Of a stretch of 13,323 bases of DNA, positions 1 to 7,055 are shown in pieces. The stretch is from Candidatus Zixiibacteriota bacterium. Lineage in GTDB: Bacteria > Zixibacteria > MSB-5A5 > GN15 > PGXB01. Position 1 is the stretch's first letter. Each line of letters begins with the position of its first letter. Position numbers and translations under genes: made by a program. The notes below the pieces were generated by a model. It worked only from the letters and a program-made list of their open reading frames with translations. It ran no database searches and had not been told where the DNA came from. The stretch spans positions 1-13,323 of the forward strand of contig QNAH01000030.1 of the NCBI GenBank assembly GCA_003641425.1, written 5' to 3'.

Positions 1-283
1 AGATACCGGCGTTATTGACAAGGACATCGATCCGCCCGAACTCTTCGATCACCCGCGCCGTCATCCGCTCGACATCGACCCGACTGCCGACATCGGCCTG
101 GGCGATGATCGCTTTCACACCATGCTTTTCGCATTCCGTTTTTACTTTTTCGGCCTCGGCCGTCTCGCGCCGGTAGTTGACAACCACATCGCTCCCGGCC
201 ATGGCGAACATGATCGCCGCCGCTTTGCCGATGCCGCGAGAGGCGCCGGTTATCAGGGCAACTTTGCCTTTCAGGTTTATCAT
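1..283 (-). CDS. SDR-family (FabG-like) oxidoreductase, N-terminal part, cut by the window edge
   Basis: This is the first 94 codons of a short-chain dehydrogenase/reductase; the rest lies left of the window. The protein opens MINLKGKVALITGASRGIG, the Rossmann nucleotide-binding signature with the TGxxxGxG glycines at residues 13, 17 and 19. The usual acidic residue after strand 4 follows (D64), and NNAG is at 90-93, just before the cut. The Arg pair at residues 38-39 after the second strand favours NADP(H) over NAD(H). The ATG is preceded by GGAGA at a good distance, and nothing in frame upstream is better. The catalytic Ser-Tyr-Lys is not visible, so the substrate cannot be judged; FabG-like 3-oxoacyl reductase is the closest general description. 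It lies 155 bp downstream of the M19 gene on the same strand. Confidence 0.9.
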   Translation of the reverse strand, partial: MINLKGKVALITGASRGIGKAAAIMFAMAGSDVVVNYRRETAEAEKVKTECEKHGVKAIIAQADVGSRVDVERMTARVIEEFGRIDVLVNNAGI

Positions 284-329
284 AGTAATTGTCTCCAAAA
301 TGAGATTTCATATATCCGATTGATGTATG

Positions 330-358
330 AATTTAATTCATGCGAGAGCATTAGGCAA
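330..358 (-). promoter_or_regulatory. Possible sigma-70 promoter with overlapping 15-bp palindrome, upstream of the SDR gene
   Basis: On the minus strand TTGCCT (358-353) and TAAATT (335-330) are 17 bp apart, about 45 bp from the SDR start codon. A perfect odd palindrome, ATGAATTTAATTCAT (327-341), covers the -10 box, where a repressor could act. The -10 match is only 4 of 6, so the promoter is tentative; the palindrome itself is certain. Confidence 0.3.
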
Positions 359-438
359 GCCTCTCGATGGAATTCGGGGACTTTCAAGCGATCAACCGGT
401 ATCGAATATACCGACCAGAATGCCGAAAACTTGAAGCC

Positions 439-1572
439 TTAACCGCAAACCTCGCGGAAAACCCGCATAAAATTGCCCCCGAGGATTTTTTTGATATCTT
501 CTTCCGCATATCCGCGGCGGACCATTTCACGGGTTATGTTTGGCATTTGTGAGCAATCCCCAAGATCCGCAGGGGTGATAAAAATGCCGTCGAAATCGGA
601 ACCCAGGGCGACATGATCCGGCCCGACCAATTTTACGATATGGTCGATATGATCGACCACGGTTGCCGATGACGGGATGGAATCGCCGACATTGGCGGCG
701 ACATCGTTTGCGAATGGTGTCAGGAAGGAGAACTTTTCCTGATAAGCATCTTCACTCATTTGATCGGAATAGTGCCGGTCTATTTCTCGCAGGTCGGACA
801 GATATTTTTTATAGACAGGACCGGCTTTCTTTGCATAATCGGATGAGAGAAAATCGGTGCAAAAATTTATTCCGATAATTCCGCCGTTGGCCGCCAGCCC
901 CCGAAGCTGTTCATCGGTCAGGTTGCGGTTATGCGGGGTGATACTGTAGGCGCACGAGTGCGAGGCGATTATCGGTTGTTTAGTGGTATCGAGGACATCG
1001 AAAAAAGAGGCCTCATTTATATGCGAGACATCGATTATCATTCCCAACCGGTTCATTTCGGCGATCACTTCGCGTCCGAAATCAGTCAGGCCGCCGGGAT
1101 TATCGCGGTTGTCGGCGCTGGAGCGGCACCAGTCAAGGGAAGTAACATGGGTCAGGGTCAGATACCTGACTCCTTTATTATAGAAGTATTCGATATTTTC
1201 GAGCTTATTTTCGATGGCCATGCCGTTTTCGATGGCCAGAAAAGCAGCTATTTTTCCGGATGCGATTATCTGTTTCGCCTCTGAGGCGGTGCGGCATACG
1301 GCGATTTTATTCGAATTTGCCGAGATATTTTCACTCAGGCAATCGATCATCGAGTCGGCCATTGCGAACCGGTTTCCTTCGGGCAGGCAGACGCATATAC
1401 AACAGGCAAAAACCTGAAGATTGATGCCGCCTTTTTGGAGACGCGGGATATCAATATGGTAGGTATCATGGAGCTGTGCAATATCGTAGCCGCGTTTCAT
1501 TTGCAGGACGGTGTCGCAGTGGAGATCGGCGACCAGTGTTTCGCGGTGGATTTTTTCAGCATCTATCGGCAT
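439..1572 (-). CDS. Membrane dipeptidase-type metallopeptidase (peptidase family M19)
   Basis: This 377-residue protein matches family M19 (renal/membrane dipeptidase, COG2355) over its length. These zinc enzymes with a TIM-barrel fold hydrolyse dipeptides, including some with a D-residue. The metal ligands can be placed by family pattern: H18 and D20 in DLHCD, E115 in AIENG, H184 in DVSH, H205 in ASHS, and the catalytic Asp in GSDFDG (D326). The ASHSCAY...HNRN stretch and the C-terminal GGNFMRVF are also typical. No signal peptide is visible, so a cytoplasmic location is likely, as for many bacterial members. The ATG has GGAAG about 10 bp upstream. An unusual cluster ACCICVC (residues 56-62) falls after an early core strand. 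The gene is divergent from the nuclease-like gene at 1751 and runs toward the SDR gene without a clear terminator between them. Confidence 0.93.
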   Translation of the reverse strand: MPIDAEKIHRETLVADLHCDTVLQMKRGYDIAQLHDTYHIDIPRLQKGGINLQVFACCICVCLPEGNRFAMADSMIDCLSENISANSNKIAVCRTASEAKQIIASGKIAAFLAIENGMAIENKLENIEYFYNKGVRYLTLTHVTSLDWCRSSADNRDNPGGLTDFGREVIAEMNRLGMIIDVSHINEASFFDVLDTTKQPIIASHSCAYSITPHNRNLTDEQLRGLAANGGIIGINFCTDFLSSDYAKKAGPVYKKYLSDLREIDRHYSDQMSEDAYQEKFSFLTPFANDVAANVGDSIPSSATVVDHIDHIVKLVGPDHVALGSDFDGIFITPADLGDCSQMPNITREMVRRGYAEEDIKKILGGNFMRVFREVCG

Positions 1573-1594
1573 AACGTTTTATCTTCCGGATTTC

Positions 1595-1648
1595 GGCATT
1601 TTTTTATGCCAATATAATGATTGCAATCATCAGGACCACACATATATT
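1595..1648 (+). promoter_or_regulatory. Divergent intergenic region with candidate promoter and short hairpin
   Basis: Between the M19 start and the nuclease-like gene lie a 5-bp inverted repeat, GGCAT/ATGCC (1595-1610), a TATAAT hexamer (1613-1618), and TTGCAA (1621-1626) 16 bp ahead of TATATT (1643-1648). Either AT-rich hexamer could serve the plus-strand gene. If the second is used, transcription would start near 1655, which favours ATG 1751 as the start. No single arrangement is convincing. Confidence 0.25.
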
Positions 1649-1750
1649 TGGATTTATATGATTGAACGAAAGAAATTGAGAAGGTCACCCCGGTTTAATC
1701 CGCCCCGGGGGATTAAAGTGGAACGGCGGCGGCGGTTCGAGGTAAAAATA

Positions 1751-2083
1751 ATGACTGAATCTGGTGTGCGGGTGCGGTCGCAATATGAGAAAAAATGCGC
1801 CGATTTTTTGTTCAAAAATGGGATTAAATTCCAGTATGAACCGTTGATTCTTCTGGCCGGCAAACAGTACCGTCCGGATTTTTACCTGCCTGATTATAAT
1901 CTTTTTCTGGAGATATGCGGTTATAATCATATGCCCTTTTATGTCGATCGGAGCGAATTCAAGAAGCAACTTTACCAGAAACATAACCTGAATGCTATCT
2001 TTATACGCCACAACGGGAAAGGCTCTCTTGAAGATAAGCTCAGGCAATCATTTGGCGAATTCGGGCTGACTTTTCCCGAGTAA
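1751..2083 (+). CDS. Small PD-(D/E)XK-like nuclease-fold protein
   Basis: This protein of about 110 residues resembles the endonuclease-like domains seen as DUF559/Vsr-like proteins and at some helicase C-termini. Visible pattern: an N-terminal helix with E13 (RSQYEKKCADFLFKNGI), then PDFYLPDY with D43, then LFLEICGY with E54. In the active PD-(D/E)XK core the second acidic residue is followed by x-K; here the site is E-I-C, so the usual lysine is replaced by C56 or supplied from elsewhere. Activity is therefore uncertain. I chose ATG 1751 because GAGGT lies 7 bp upstream. The frame is also open to an ATG at 1658, which would add 31 Arg-rich residues but has no SD. The substrate is unknown. 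The gene stands alone on the plus strand, divergent from the M19 gene. Confidence 0.7.
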   Translation: MTESGVRVRSQYEKKCADFLFKNGIKFQYEPLILLAGKQYRPDFYLPDYNLFLEICGYNHMPFYVDRSEFKKQLYQKHNLNAIFIRHNGKGSLEDKLRQSFGEFGLTFPE

Positions 2084-2225
2084 AAACACTTCCCTGTATC
2101 ATAATCCTGACCGGTATTCTCCGGAATCAAATAAATTTGTATCTAATCTCTTCAAATCCATAGAAATTTTCCGAAAATAGAATGTATATATCTATTTCTT
2201 TTATTATTCCAATCGGGAGGTATCA

Positions 2226-3524
2226 ATGCGGCTTGATGATATTCTTATTGAAGAGCAATTGGCGGATAAATCGCAAATCGATGAAGCTCTGGAATATCAG
2301 GAACGCTATGGCGGGCGGCTCGAATCACACCTGTTTAGATTCGGATATATTGATGAGATCGGTTTATTAAAAGCGCTGTCGCGGCAGTTTAATTGTAAAA
2401 GCGTCAGTCTTACCGGCCGTGAAATACCGGAAAATATTCTCAAATTGATATCACCCGAAATAGCATTCAGAAATATAATCCTTCCCTTTGATTACGACCC
2501 ATTGAAAAATCATATATGTTTTGCCTGCGAAAATCCGGTCAGCCGGCAGCTTGTCGAATTACTCGAAGAGAATATTCGGGGGCGGACATTCGAATTTTAT
2601 ATCGCACTCGGGCCGGTTTTGAAGGCGGCAATTGTAGCCTGTTACCGGGATTGCCTGGTAAAATCAAATCAAAATAACGATGGTGGTTATTCACAGACCC
2701 CGGTAAAATCCACTGCAGCTAAAATTCCGGCAAAAATAAGCAAGAATCATATCCGTCTGTTGATATATAACGAAGATGGGTATGATATAGATTCTCTGGA
2801 GCATGATCTGAAAGAAAGTAATGCTGAAGTCGTGACGGCGTACTCGATCCCTGAATTTGTCGAGCAATATGAAAAGCACCGGACCCATATTTTAATCCTG
2901 ATAAAATCGGGATCGACAATCGAGATATCGGAGATGGTTGGGAGTCTTATATCGCGGGGTGTCATGCTTGAGCAAATCCCGACCCTTCTGCTCACCGACG
3001 AGTGCATGATCGACAGCCTGATGCATTTGCTCAACAGCGGGATCGAGGATGTTCTTGCGTTCGATGCCCGATCGCTTTTAGCTCTGAAAATAAACCGTAT
3101 CCGATTGCGCCTGGAGACTGAGAAAAAGCGCCGGCTGAGTGTCATCCAGAATCTGGGGACACATGGAACCCTGGAAGATATGAATGTCATCGATATTATC
3201 CAGGCGATGGGACCGAGCGAAAAAACCGCCCGCATCAGTATCACCGGAAATGGCCGGCAACTGACCATGTACCTTGATCGTGGAAATATTATTTTTGCCG
3301 AATGTGATGAATGCACCGGACCCGAAGCGGTCTACCTGGCTATTCCCTGGGATAAAGGTATCTGGAGCGTCGATCCGATCGGTCCGGAAGAATTGCCGGA
3401 GCCGAATAATTTTCAGAGCAATGAATCGATTCTTCTGGAAGGCTGCCGTCAACTCGACGAGCAAAACCGCGAAGAGCAGGAGGAATGTGATTTTTTTTCA
3501 ATGAATAATTACAACAATATATAG
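2226..3524 (+). CDS. MshEN - pseudo-receiver - DUF4388 (PATAN) regulatory protein
   Basis: The 432-residue protein appears to have three parts. Residues 1-145 look like a MshEN domain (T2SS/T4P ATPase N-terminal, c-di-GMP-binding in some members): RLDDILIEEQLADKSQIDEA, a GGRLESHLFRFGYID turn and a second helical half. Residues 146-172 are a polar linker. Residues 175-300 have receiver-like alternating strands and helices, but the third strand reads HILILIKSGS, so the phospho-acceptor Asp is absent. Residues 305-415 resemble DUF4388/PATAN, with GTLEDMNVIDIIQAMG, ARISI and LDRGNIIFAEC as landmarks. Such domains occur in gliding, pilus and polarity regulators of delta- and related bacteria. There is no ATPase or output enzyme, so it is probably an adaptor or scaffold. 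ATG 2226 follows GGGAGG by 5 bp. It is monocistronic. Confidence 0.8.
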   Translation: MRLDDILIEEQLADKSQIDEALEYQERYGGRLESHLFRFGYIDEIGLLKALSRQFNCKSVSLTGREIPENILKLISPEIAFRNIILPFDYDPLKNHICFACENPVSRQLVELLEENIRGRTFEFYIALGPVLKAAIVACYRDCLVKSNQNNDGGYSQTPVKSTAAKIPAKISKNHIRLLIYNEDGYDIDSLEHDLKESNAEVVTAYSIPEFVEQYEKHRTHILILIKSGSTIEISEMVGSLISRGVMLEQIPTLLLTDECMIDSLMHLLNSGIEDVLAFDARSLLALKINRIRLRLETEKKRRLSVIQNLGTHGTLEDMNVIDIIQAMGPSEKTARISITGNGRQLTMYLDRGNIIFAECDECTGPEAVYLAIPWDKGIWSVDPIGPEELPEPNNFQSNESILLEGCRQLDEQNREEQEECDFFSMNNYNNI

Positions 3525-3539
3525 ACAACAGGCATCAGG

Positions 3540-3654
3540 CCGGATTCTGAGAAGAAAGCCCCGGCGGCGATTCGGCGCTTTAATATAAACTTATTTGAGA
3601 ATGCCGAATCGCTCGGAGTTGAACAATCCTCATTCAGAATCCGGTCTTTTTTTT
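3540..3654 (+). terminator. Nested inverted repeats ending in a T-run; terminator or structured RNA
   Basis: An outer perfect 11-bp repeat, CCGGATTCTGA (3540-3550) and TCAGAATCCGG (3634-3644), encloses an inner perfect 10-bp repeat, GCGATTCGGC (3567-3576) and GCCGAATCGC (3603-3612). The outer arm is followed on the plus strand by TC and eight T (3645-3654). This fits termination of the DUF4388-protein transcript, whose stop is at 3524. The size is large for a simple terminator, and no T-run serves the convergent gene. Confidence 0.5.
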
Positions 3655-3670
3655 GCTGATTTTTGGATAT

Positions 3671-4081
3671 TTAATTATCCAGATCAATCAGTCTCGATTT
3701 TTCCCAGACATCTCCCAGAATGGCGGAGGCCTCCTGATCGGCCTCGACTATGAAATCTTTATTCACCAGCACCAGATAACCACCGCTTGCTGAAAACATG
3801 GATCCGGGGCCGGTCGCACCGATCTGACCGAAATGTCCGGCGCCGGAATGGATAATCACCGGGATATCTTTCCCGCGCAGGGCTTCTTCTACCATTTCGG
3901 CGTACTGTGGTGATGTCAGCAGGGCAACCGGCACCCAGTCACCATCAATCTGGTCAGACTTATCAGGTATCTCGGCGGCTTCCGGCTCCGGCGGAAGAAC
4001 ATCCACAAGCGAGACATCACAATCAGGACAGATCAGAATTTCCGGCTTGTACTCATACCGGCATTTGGGGCAAAAAGGCAT
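3671..4081 (-). CDS. Zinc-ribbon plus DUF2007-like small protein
   Basis: This 136-residue soluble protein begins with a CxxC-x10-CxxC zinc ribbon (C4, C7, C18, C21). An acidic/proline linker (30-48) follows, then a ferredoxin-like fold segment starting at VPVALLTSPQYAEMVEEAL (50-68) that resembles DUF2007 ('putative signal transducing protein', related to PII-like folds). In that family the domain follows how long-form genes present an 'A/G-IP-V' strand: here KDIPVIIHSG. No enzyme motif is visible. ATG 4081 has GGAGG 5 bp upstream, and the leader carries two overlapping inverted repeats that reach the SD (entered separately). The gene faces the DUF4388-protein gene tail to tail. Its cellular role is unknown; metal binding by the ribbon is the only function I would assert. 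Confidence 0.75.
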   Translation of the reverse strand: MPFCPKCRYEYKPEILICPDCDVSLVDVLPPEPEAAEIPDKSDQIDGDWVPVALLTSPQYAEMVEEALRGKDIPVIIHSGAGHFGQIGATGPGSMFSASGGYLVLVNKDFIVEADQEASAILGDVWEKSRLIDLDN

Positions 4082-4086
4082 AGTAA

Positions 4087-4126
4087 CCTCCGGTTATTAA
4101 CCGGCTGATAAAATCATTTCAGCCGG
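4087..4126 (-). promoter_or_regulatory. Two mutually exclusive leader hairpins reaching the SD of the zinc-ribbon gene
   Basis: Read on the minus strand, arm A is CCGGCTGA (4126-4119), arm B is TCAGCCGG (4108-4101) and arm C is TAACCGG (4096-4090). A pairs perfectly with B over 8 bp. CCGGTTA (4104-4098), which shares CCGG with B, pairs perfectly with C over 7 bp but with only one unpaired base. C overlaps the SD GGAGG (4091-4087). The arms cannot all pair at once, so a translation switch or a DNA operator are both possible. The 1-nt loop makes the second RNA hairpin strained, so a DNA palindrome is the simpler reading. Confidence 0.4.
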
Positions 4127-4207
4127 ATTTAATCGTCGTTATATATACTGTTCTGGCGGCCGGGTATTCATATCAAACCCTGAATAATCAGCCGATTAAT
4201 TGAAATA

Positions 4208-4547
4208 TCACTCAAAAAGAAAACGCAGTTTCGGTCCGGTGAAGGTAAAGCCTTCACGCTTATAGAATCCGACTGTCCGGCGCCACTTCTCCCCCGGTCG
4301 CGCGGTGACATCGATTCTTACCCAGCCTCTGCTCTTTGCATATTCTTTGACAGTTTCGATCAGTTTTTCCCCAAACCCGGAGGACCTGAATTCGGGCGGT
4401 ACGTACATCTCGTTTATTATTCCATAACGGCCGTTGGCATAGATGGCGAAATTCATCCGGATTGTCTTCCAGTTCCTTTAACAGCCTGACAACATGATCA
4501 AACACAAATTCGGCTTTTTCATGATCTGCTTTTTCAATTCTTATCAC
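4208..4547 (-). pseudogene. GNAT acetyltransferase, disrupted by an internal deletion and frame change
   Basis: Two frames together give parts of one GNAT N-acetyltransferase. The 5' frame starts at GTG 4547 behind GAGGT and gives MIRIEKADHEKAEFVFDHVV and a helix up to about residue 32. After that its sequence turns unlike protein. The 3' frame, from about 4456 to the stop at 4208, gives the second half: IINEMYVPPEFRSSGFG (acetyl-CoA motif A with the R-x-x-G-x-G type turn), a helix, VRIDVTA, then FYKREGF (motif B). Between helix 1 and the motif A strand a normal GNAT has two or three more strands, roughly 40-50 residues, absent here. A deletion plus frame shift explains this; a single base error cannot. 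Intact GNATs are about 150 residues. The remaining 82-residue ORF could still be translated but lacks half the fold. Confidence 0.75.
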
Positions 4548-4685
4548 GCAAACCTCGATTTCTATCGGGATAATATAGCTGAAGAAATTCAGTAAGGCAA
4601 GATATGACCGGTACCAAGAAAATTTTATTCGATGTAATTGGAATCAGGAATAAGCATGAATCAGGGGGATTCCGACCTATGGAGA

Positions 4686-5165
4686 TTAAACATCCACCTC
4701 GCCAATAAATGAATTATGAAGCGGCGTCAGACCGTTGCGCTCATAAAGTTTGATCGTTGCCTGATTGGCGGTGGCGGTGTAGAGAGTATAGCACTCTACT
4801 CCGCTGCGGCGAAAAAAGGTTCTGGTTTCATCGAGCAACCGTGTTGCTATACCCTTGCGCCGGTGTTCTTTCGCAACCATGAGAGCGGAAATGGCCCCGA
4901 TTTTCTTTATTTTGTAGAAGCGGGGCTGTTCGCGAACTGCCACAGAGGCGTAACCGACAATGGTGTCATCCATAAAAGCGACAATGGTGGCGCTGCTGTC
5001 CGATTCAAGCGATTCAAGAAAGCGACCGGAAATATCGGCATCGCTTAGATTGTCGGTTTCGAAAAATTCCTTGTGATGGCCCTCATATTCGGCAAAAAAG
5101 TCTTTGCACAAAGTGAGGACGGTATCAATATCATCGTCGTGCCGTAATTCGCGTACTGTTACCAT
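4686..5165 (-). CDS. GNAT-family N-acetyltransferase
   Basis: The 159-residue product matches the GNAT fold end to end. Helices 1-2 are acidic, followed by TIVAFMDDTIVGYASV (60-75), then ISALMVAKEHRRKGIATRLL (92-111), where the R-R-K-G-I-A turn binds the acetyl-CoA pyrophosphate. YTLYTATANQATIKLYERNG (127-145 region) is motif B, with the Asn and Tyr commonly used in acetyl transfer. The substrate cannot be predicted. I place the start at ATG 5165 because GGGAG lies 4 bp upstream; an in-frame ATG 15 bp earlier (5180) has no SD. It lies just upstream of the broken GNAT gene on the same strand, but the two are of different subtypes and do not look like recent duplicates. Confidence 0.88.
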   Translation of the reverse strand: MVTVRELRHDDDIDTVLTLCKDFFAEYEGHHKEFFETDNLSDADISGRFLESLESDSSATIVAFMDDTIVGYASVAVREQPRFYKIKKIGAISALMVAKEHRRKGIATRLLDETRTFFRRSGVECYTLYTATANQATIKLYERNGLTPLHNSFIGEVDV

Positions 5166-5287
5166 TCGTCTCCCGAGCATTATATAAATACTCAGTGCCT
5201 AAACAATCTTCAGCAGGAATGATTTCTTGATAAAATAGTCTATATGAATTCAATGGGCAAAGGGATATAGGTATTTCAGGACAATCT

Positions 5288-5665
5288 TTATAGCATCTGC
5301 GTCGGTGTCCCCTGGTGAAAGACCATTTGCCATGTTGTATTCCTCTGTCTCCAAATCGAACTTCGCAGAGAGTGTTTGGCTGGTCCGCCGTCACTTTTAG
5401 AGACGGCTGCACGATAGGTGACAAGAGCCGTATTTGGAGAAAGCGATATTGCATGAAAATCGGTTATATTAATCTGTAACGTCGATTCCGCACCAAGCGC
5501 CTCGACGATCGACTGTTTGTCATAAACACAACCGGCACTTCCGAATTCTACAAAATCATCAGCAAGCAACTTCTGCAACTTCTCGGGGGAGCGCCTGATC
5601 TCCGGCTGATGTAGACTCTCCTCAAGATGGTATAGATGTTGCCGCAGAGATTCATCCGTGTCCAT
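5288..5665 (-). CDS. DUF4440 (NTF2-like/SnoaL-like) protein
   Basis: This 125-residue single-domain protein looks like the DUF4440 branch of the NTF2-like superfamily, a cone-shaped fold used for small-molecule binding or catalysis. Landmarks are an N-terminal helix, KLQKLLADDFVEFGSAG (29-45), VYDKQSIVEAL, ITDFHAISLSPNTALVTYRA (67-86), SLRSSIWR and the closing TWQMVFHQGTPTQ. These match the usual 'DDFxEFGssG ... alvtYr ... RsSiW ... WqmvfHQgTp' order and the normal length. No ligand or reaction can be assigned. ATG 5665 follows a run of five G (SD-like) by 7 bp. It is probably monocistronic: 122 bp separate it from the GNAT gene downstream, and the gap shows no strong promoter or terminator. 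Confidence 0.85.
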   Translation of the reverse strand: MDTDESLRQHLYHLEESLHQPEIRRSPEKLQKLLADDFVEFGSAGCVYDKQSIVEALGAESTLQINITDFHAISLSPNTALVTYRAAVSKSDGGPAKHSLRSSIWRQRNTTWQMVFHQGTPTQML

Positions 5666-5831
5666 ATTTTACCCCCTTGATGTGTATGTGAATCGGCGGC
5701 CCGAAATGACCGCCATAATACAATTATATCTGAGAAGCAAGATAACCCTTCGGTTAAACGGGGTCAACTATAAACGAACCGGATGGTGAAGAATCATCCC
5801 TGGCGTTTCGATCACATTGCGGGTATTTATT

Positions 5832-5859
5832 GTTGACAATTAATCACTGTTTTGATACT
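5832..5859 (+). promoter_or_regulatory. Sigma-70-like promoter of the nucleotidyltransferase gene
   Basis: A perfect -35 box TTGACA (5833-5838) is followed after 15 bp by GATACT (5854-5859). The stretch TGTTGACAATTAATCA (5832-5847) is identical to the -35 region of the E. coli trp/tac promoter, probably by chance. The spacer is short, so strength is uncertain. A start near 5866 would leave only about 10 nt before ATG 5877, or 25 nt before ATG 5892. Confidence 0.45.
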
Positions 5860-5876
5860 TCTTTGGAAACATAGAC

Positions 5877-6680
5877 ATGCAGCAGGGTATTATGAAAGGC
5901 ATAAAAAAACACACTCACGCCGACCGGGAAAAGATAATCGAGAAAATGGCGCCGATGATAAAGAAGAAATTCGGAGATAATTTTGTCGCTCTTGCCGTGT
6001 GCTGTTCTTTTGCGCGTAATGAAGATGTTGACTACTCGGATCTCGAATTGGTCGCCTTTGTCAAATCGATGCCGGAGGGAAAATCTCAGGGTGGAATGGC
6101 CAAGATGTACGACGGCATGCTGATAGAACTTATGTGGATGACCCGGGAGACATATTTGAAAACTACGCTCGACGTCAATGAGAACTGGCACTATTCCGGC
6201 TCGGATCGATTGATTCCAATCATCAACGAAGAATTTATTGCCGAAATAAGCGCCTACCATCCGCCGGATATAAAGCAACAATGTCTGGACAGGGCGGTGG
6301 GATGTTTTTCCGAGGTCCAGGAAGCGGTGACGAAGGTTCTCAACGCGATCAGCCAGAAGAACCATGAGGGAATGCCTATACTGTTTTTCTATATGATTCT
6401 GGAGATGCTGAAGGTCCTGTCTTTTTTGAACCAGGGACCTTATGTGACAGCCTCCCGGATGTTTTCGCAGGCAAGGAAATTCGAAACCAAGCCGGAGAGT
6501 TTTAATAGACTTCTGAATATGGCCCGGGCAGGCGGATATAATGATCTTACCTCGCTATGCAGGATTACGGTCGCCGTTTTCGAGGAATTCGAGGCTATTT
6601 TCGAAAATCTTGGTCTTGAATTGTACGATGACAATTTTGATCCGAATGAACCGGTGCATAAGATGCGTCAGATGGAGTAG
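5877..6680 (+). CDS. Kanamycin nucleotidyltransferase-like (ANT(4')-type fold) protein
   Basis: This 267-residue protein resembles kanamycin nucleotidyltransferase, with an N-terminal polymerase-beta-type domain and a C-terminal helical domain. The catalytic strand-turn reads VCCSFARNEDVDYSDLELVAF (41-61 region). The SDLEL segment supplies D55 and E57, corresponding to the paired metal-binding acids of the family. IELMWMTRETY and a following W-H-Y-S-G-S-D segment align in order with the KNTase middle region. E171 in the helix FFYMILEMLKVL may be the counterpart of the general base. In place of the usual G-S of the nucleotidyltransferase motif there is C43-S44. Relatives include unproven resistance enzymes, so antibiotic resistance must not be assumed. 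An alternative start, ATG 5892, has AGGG close upstream and may be the true one given the promoter position. Confidence 0.7.
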   Translation: MQQGIMKGIKKHTHADREKIIEKMAPMIKKKFGDNFVALAVCCSFARNEDVDYSDLELVAFVKSMPEGKSQGGMAKMYDGMLIELMWMTRETYLKTTLDVNENWHYSGSDRLIPIINEEFIAEISAYHPPDIKQQCLDRAVGCFSEVQEAVTKVLNAISQKNHEGMPILFFYMILEMLKVLSFLNQGPYVTASRMFSQARKFETKPESFNRLLNMARAGGYNDLTSLCRITVAVFEEFEAIFENLGLELYDDNFDPNEPVHKMRQME

Positions 6681-7033
6681 GAGTGGGAATTATATGGCCG
6701 GGCAAAGATCTCCGGCATTTTCAGACACCGGCTTATATACCTGGTGTATCAAACGACTCGATTTCCAGACAGCGTCTTGCATCGCCGGTAAATTAATTGC
6801 CAATGAGAATGGGGCACTTACAGAATTACTATTACTACGGGAAAGTGATGGATATGGCGGGCCGAATGCGAAAAAACAGACTCCCTGCCTGTTATGCCGG
6901 AGGGGGTAGGATTCCGAATAGACCATTTCTCCTAACTTCTTGACGGGCTGTCATATACATGTAACTCGCTGAGTCAATATTGGTTAAGTTGCGTCAAATT
7001 GGTGCAAGTTGGTGGGTAGTTGTGTGAAGTTCG

Positions 7034-7055
7034 CGGTTAGAAAACGGTTAGAAAA
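7034..7055 (+). repeat. Exact tandem 11-bp duplication within degenerate 10-11-bp repeats
   Basis: CGGTTAGAAAA occurs twice head to tail. Immediately upstream, CAAATTGGTG (6995-7004) and CAAGTTGGTG (7005-7014) are near-identical neighbours, so the whole 6995-7058 stretch has a period of 10-11 bp. Confidence 0.7.

Noticed and set aside
122..442. 106-residue plus-strand ORF
   Set aside because: It is antisense to the SDR gene start and shows no protein-like pattern or SD.
2747..3316. 189-residue minus-strand ORF
   Set aside because: It is the antisense of the DUF4388-protein gene, with Ser/Arg-rich composition typical of a shadow frame.
5844..6365. 173-residue minus-strand ORF
   Set aside because: It is antisense to the KNTase-like gene, which has recognisable motifs; this frame has none.
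6694..6909. 71-codon plus-strand ORF as a gene
   Set aside because: No known family, no well-placed SD, and composition is not clearly protein-like. It is mentioned in the gap entry only.
6931..7020. Integron attC-like site (GTTAAGT near 6984)
   Set aside because: GTTRRRY is met, but no matching RYYYAAC partner or internal stem was found, and there is no integrase.
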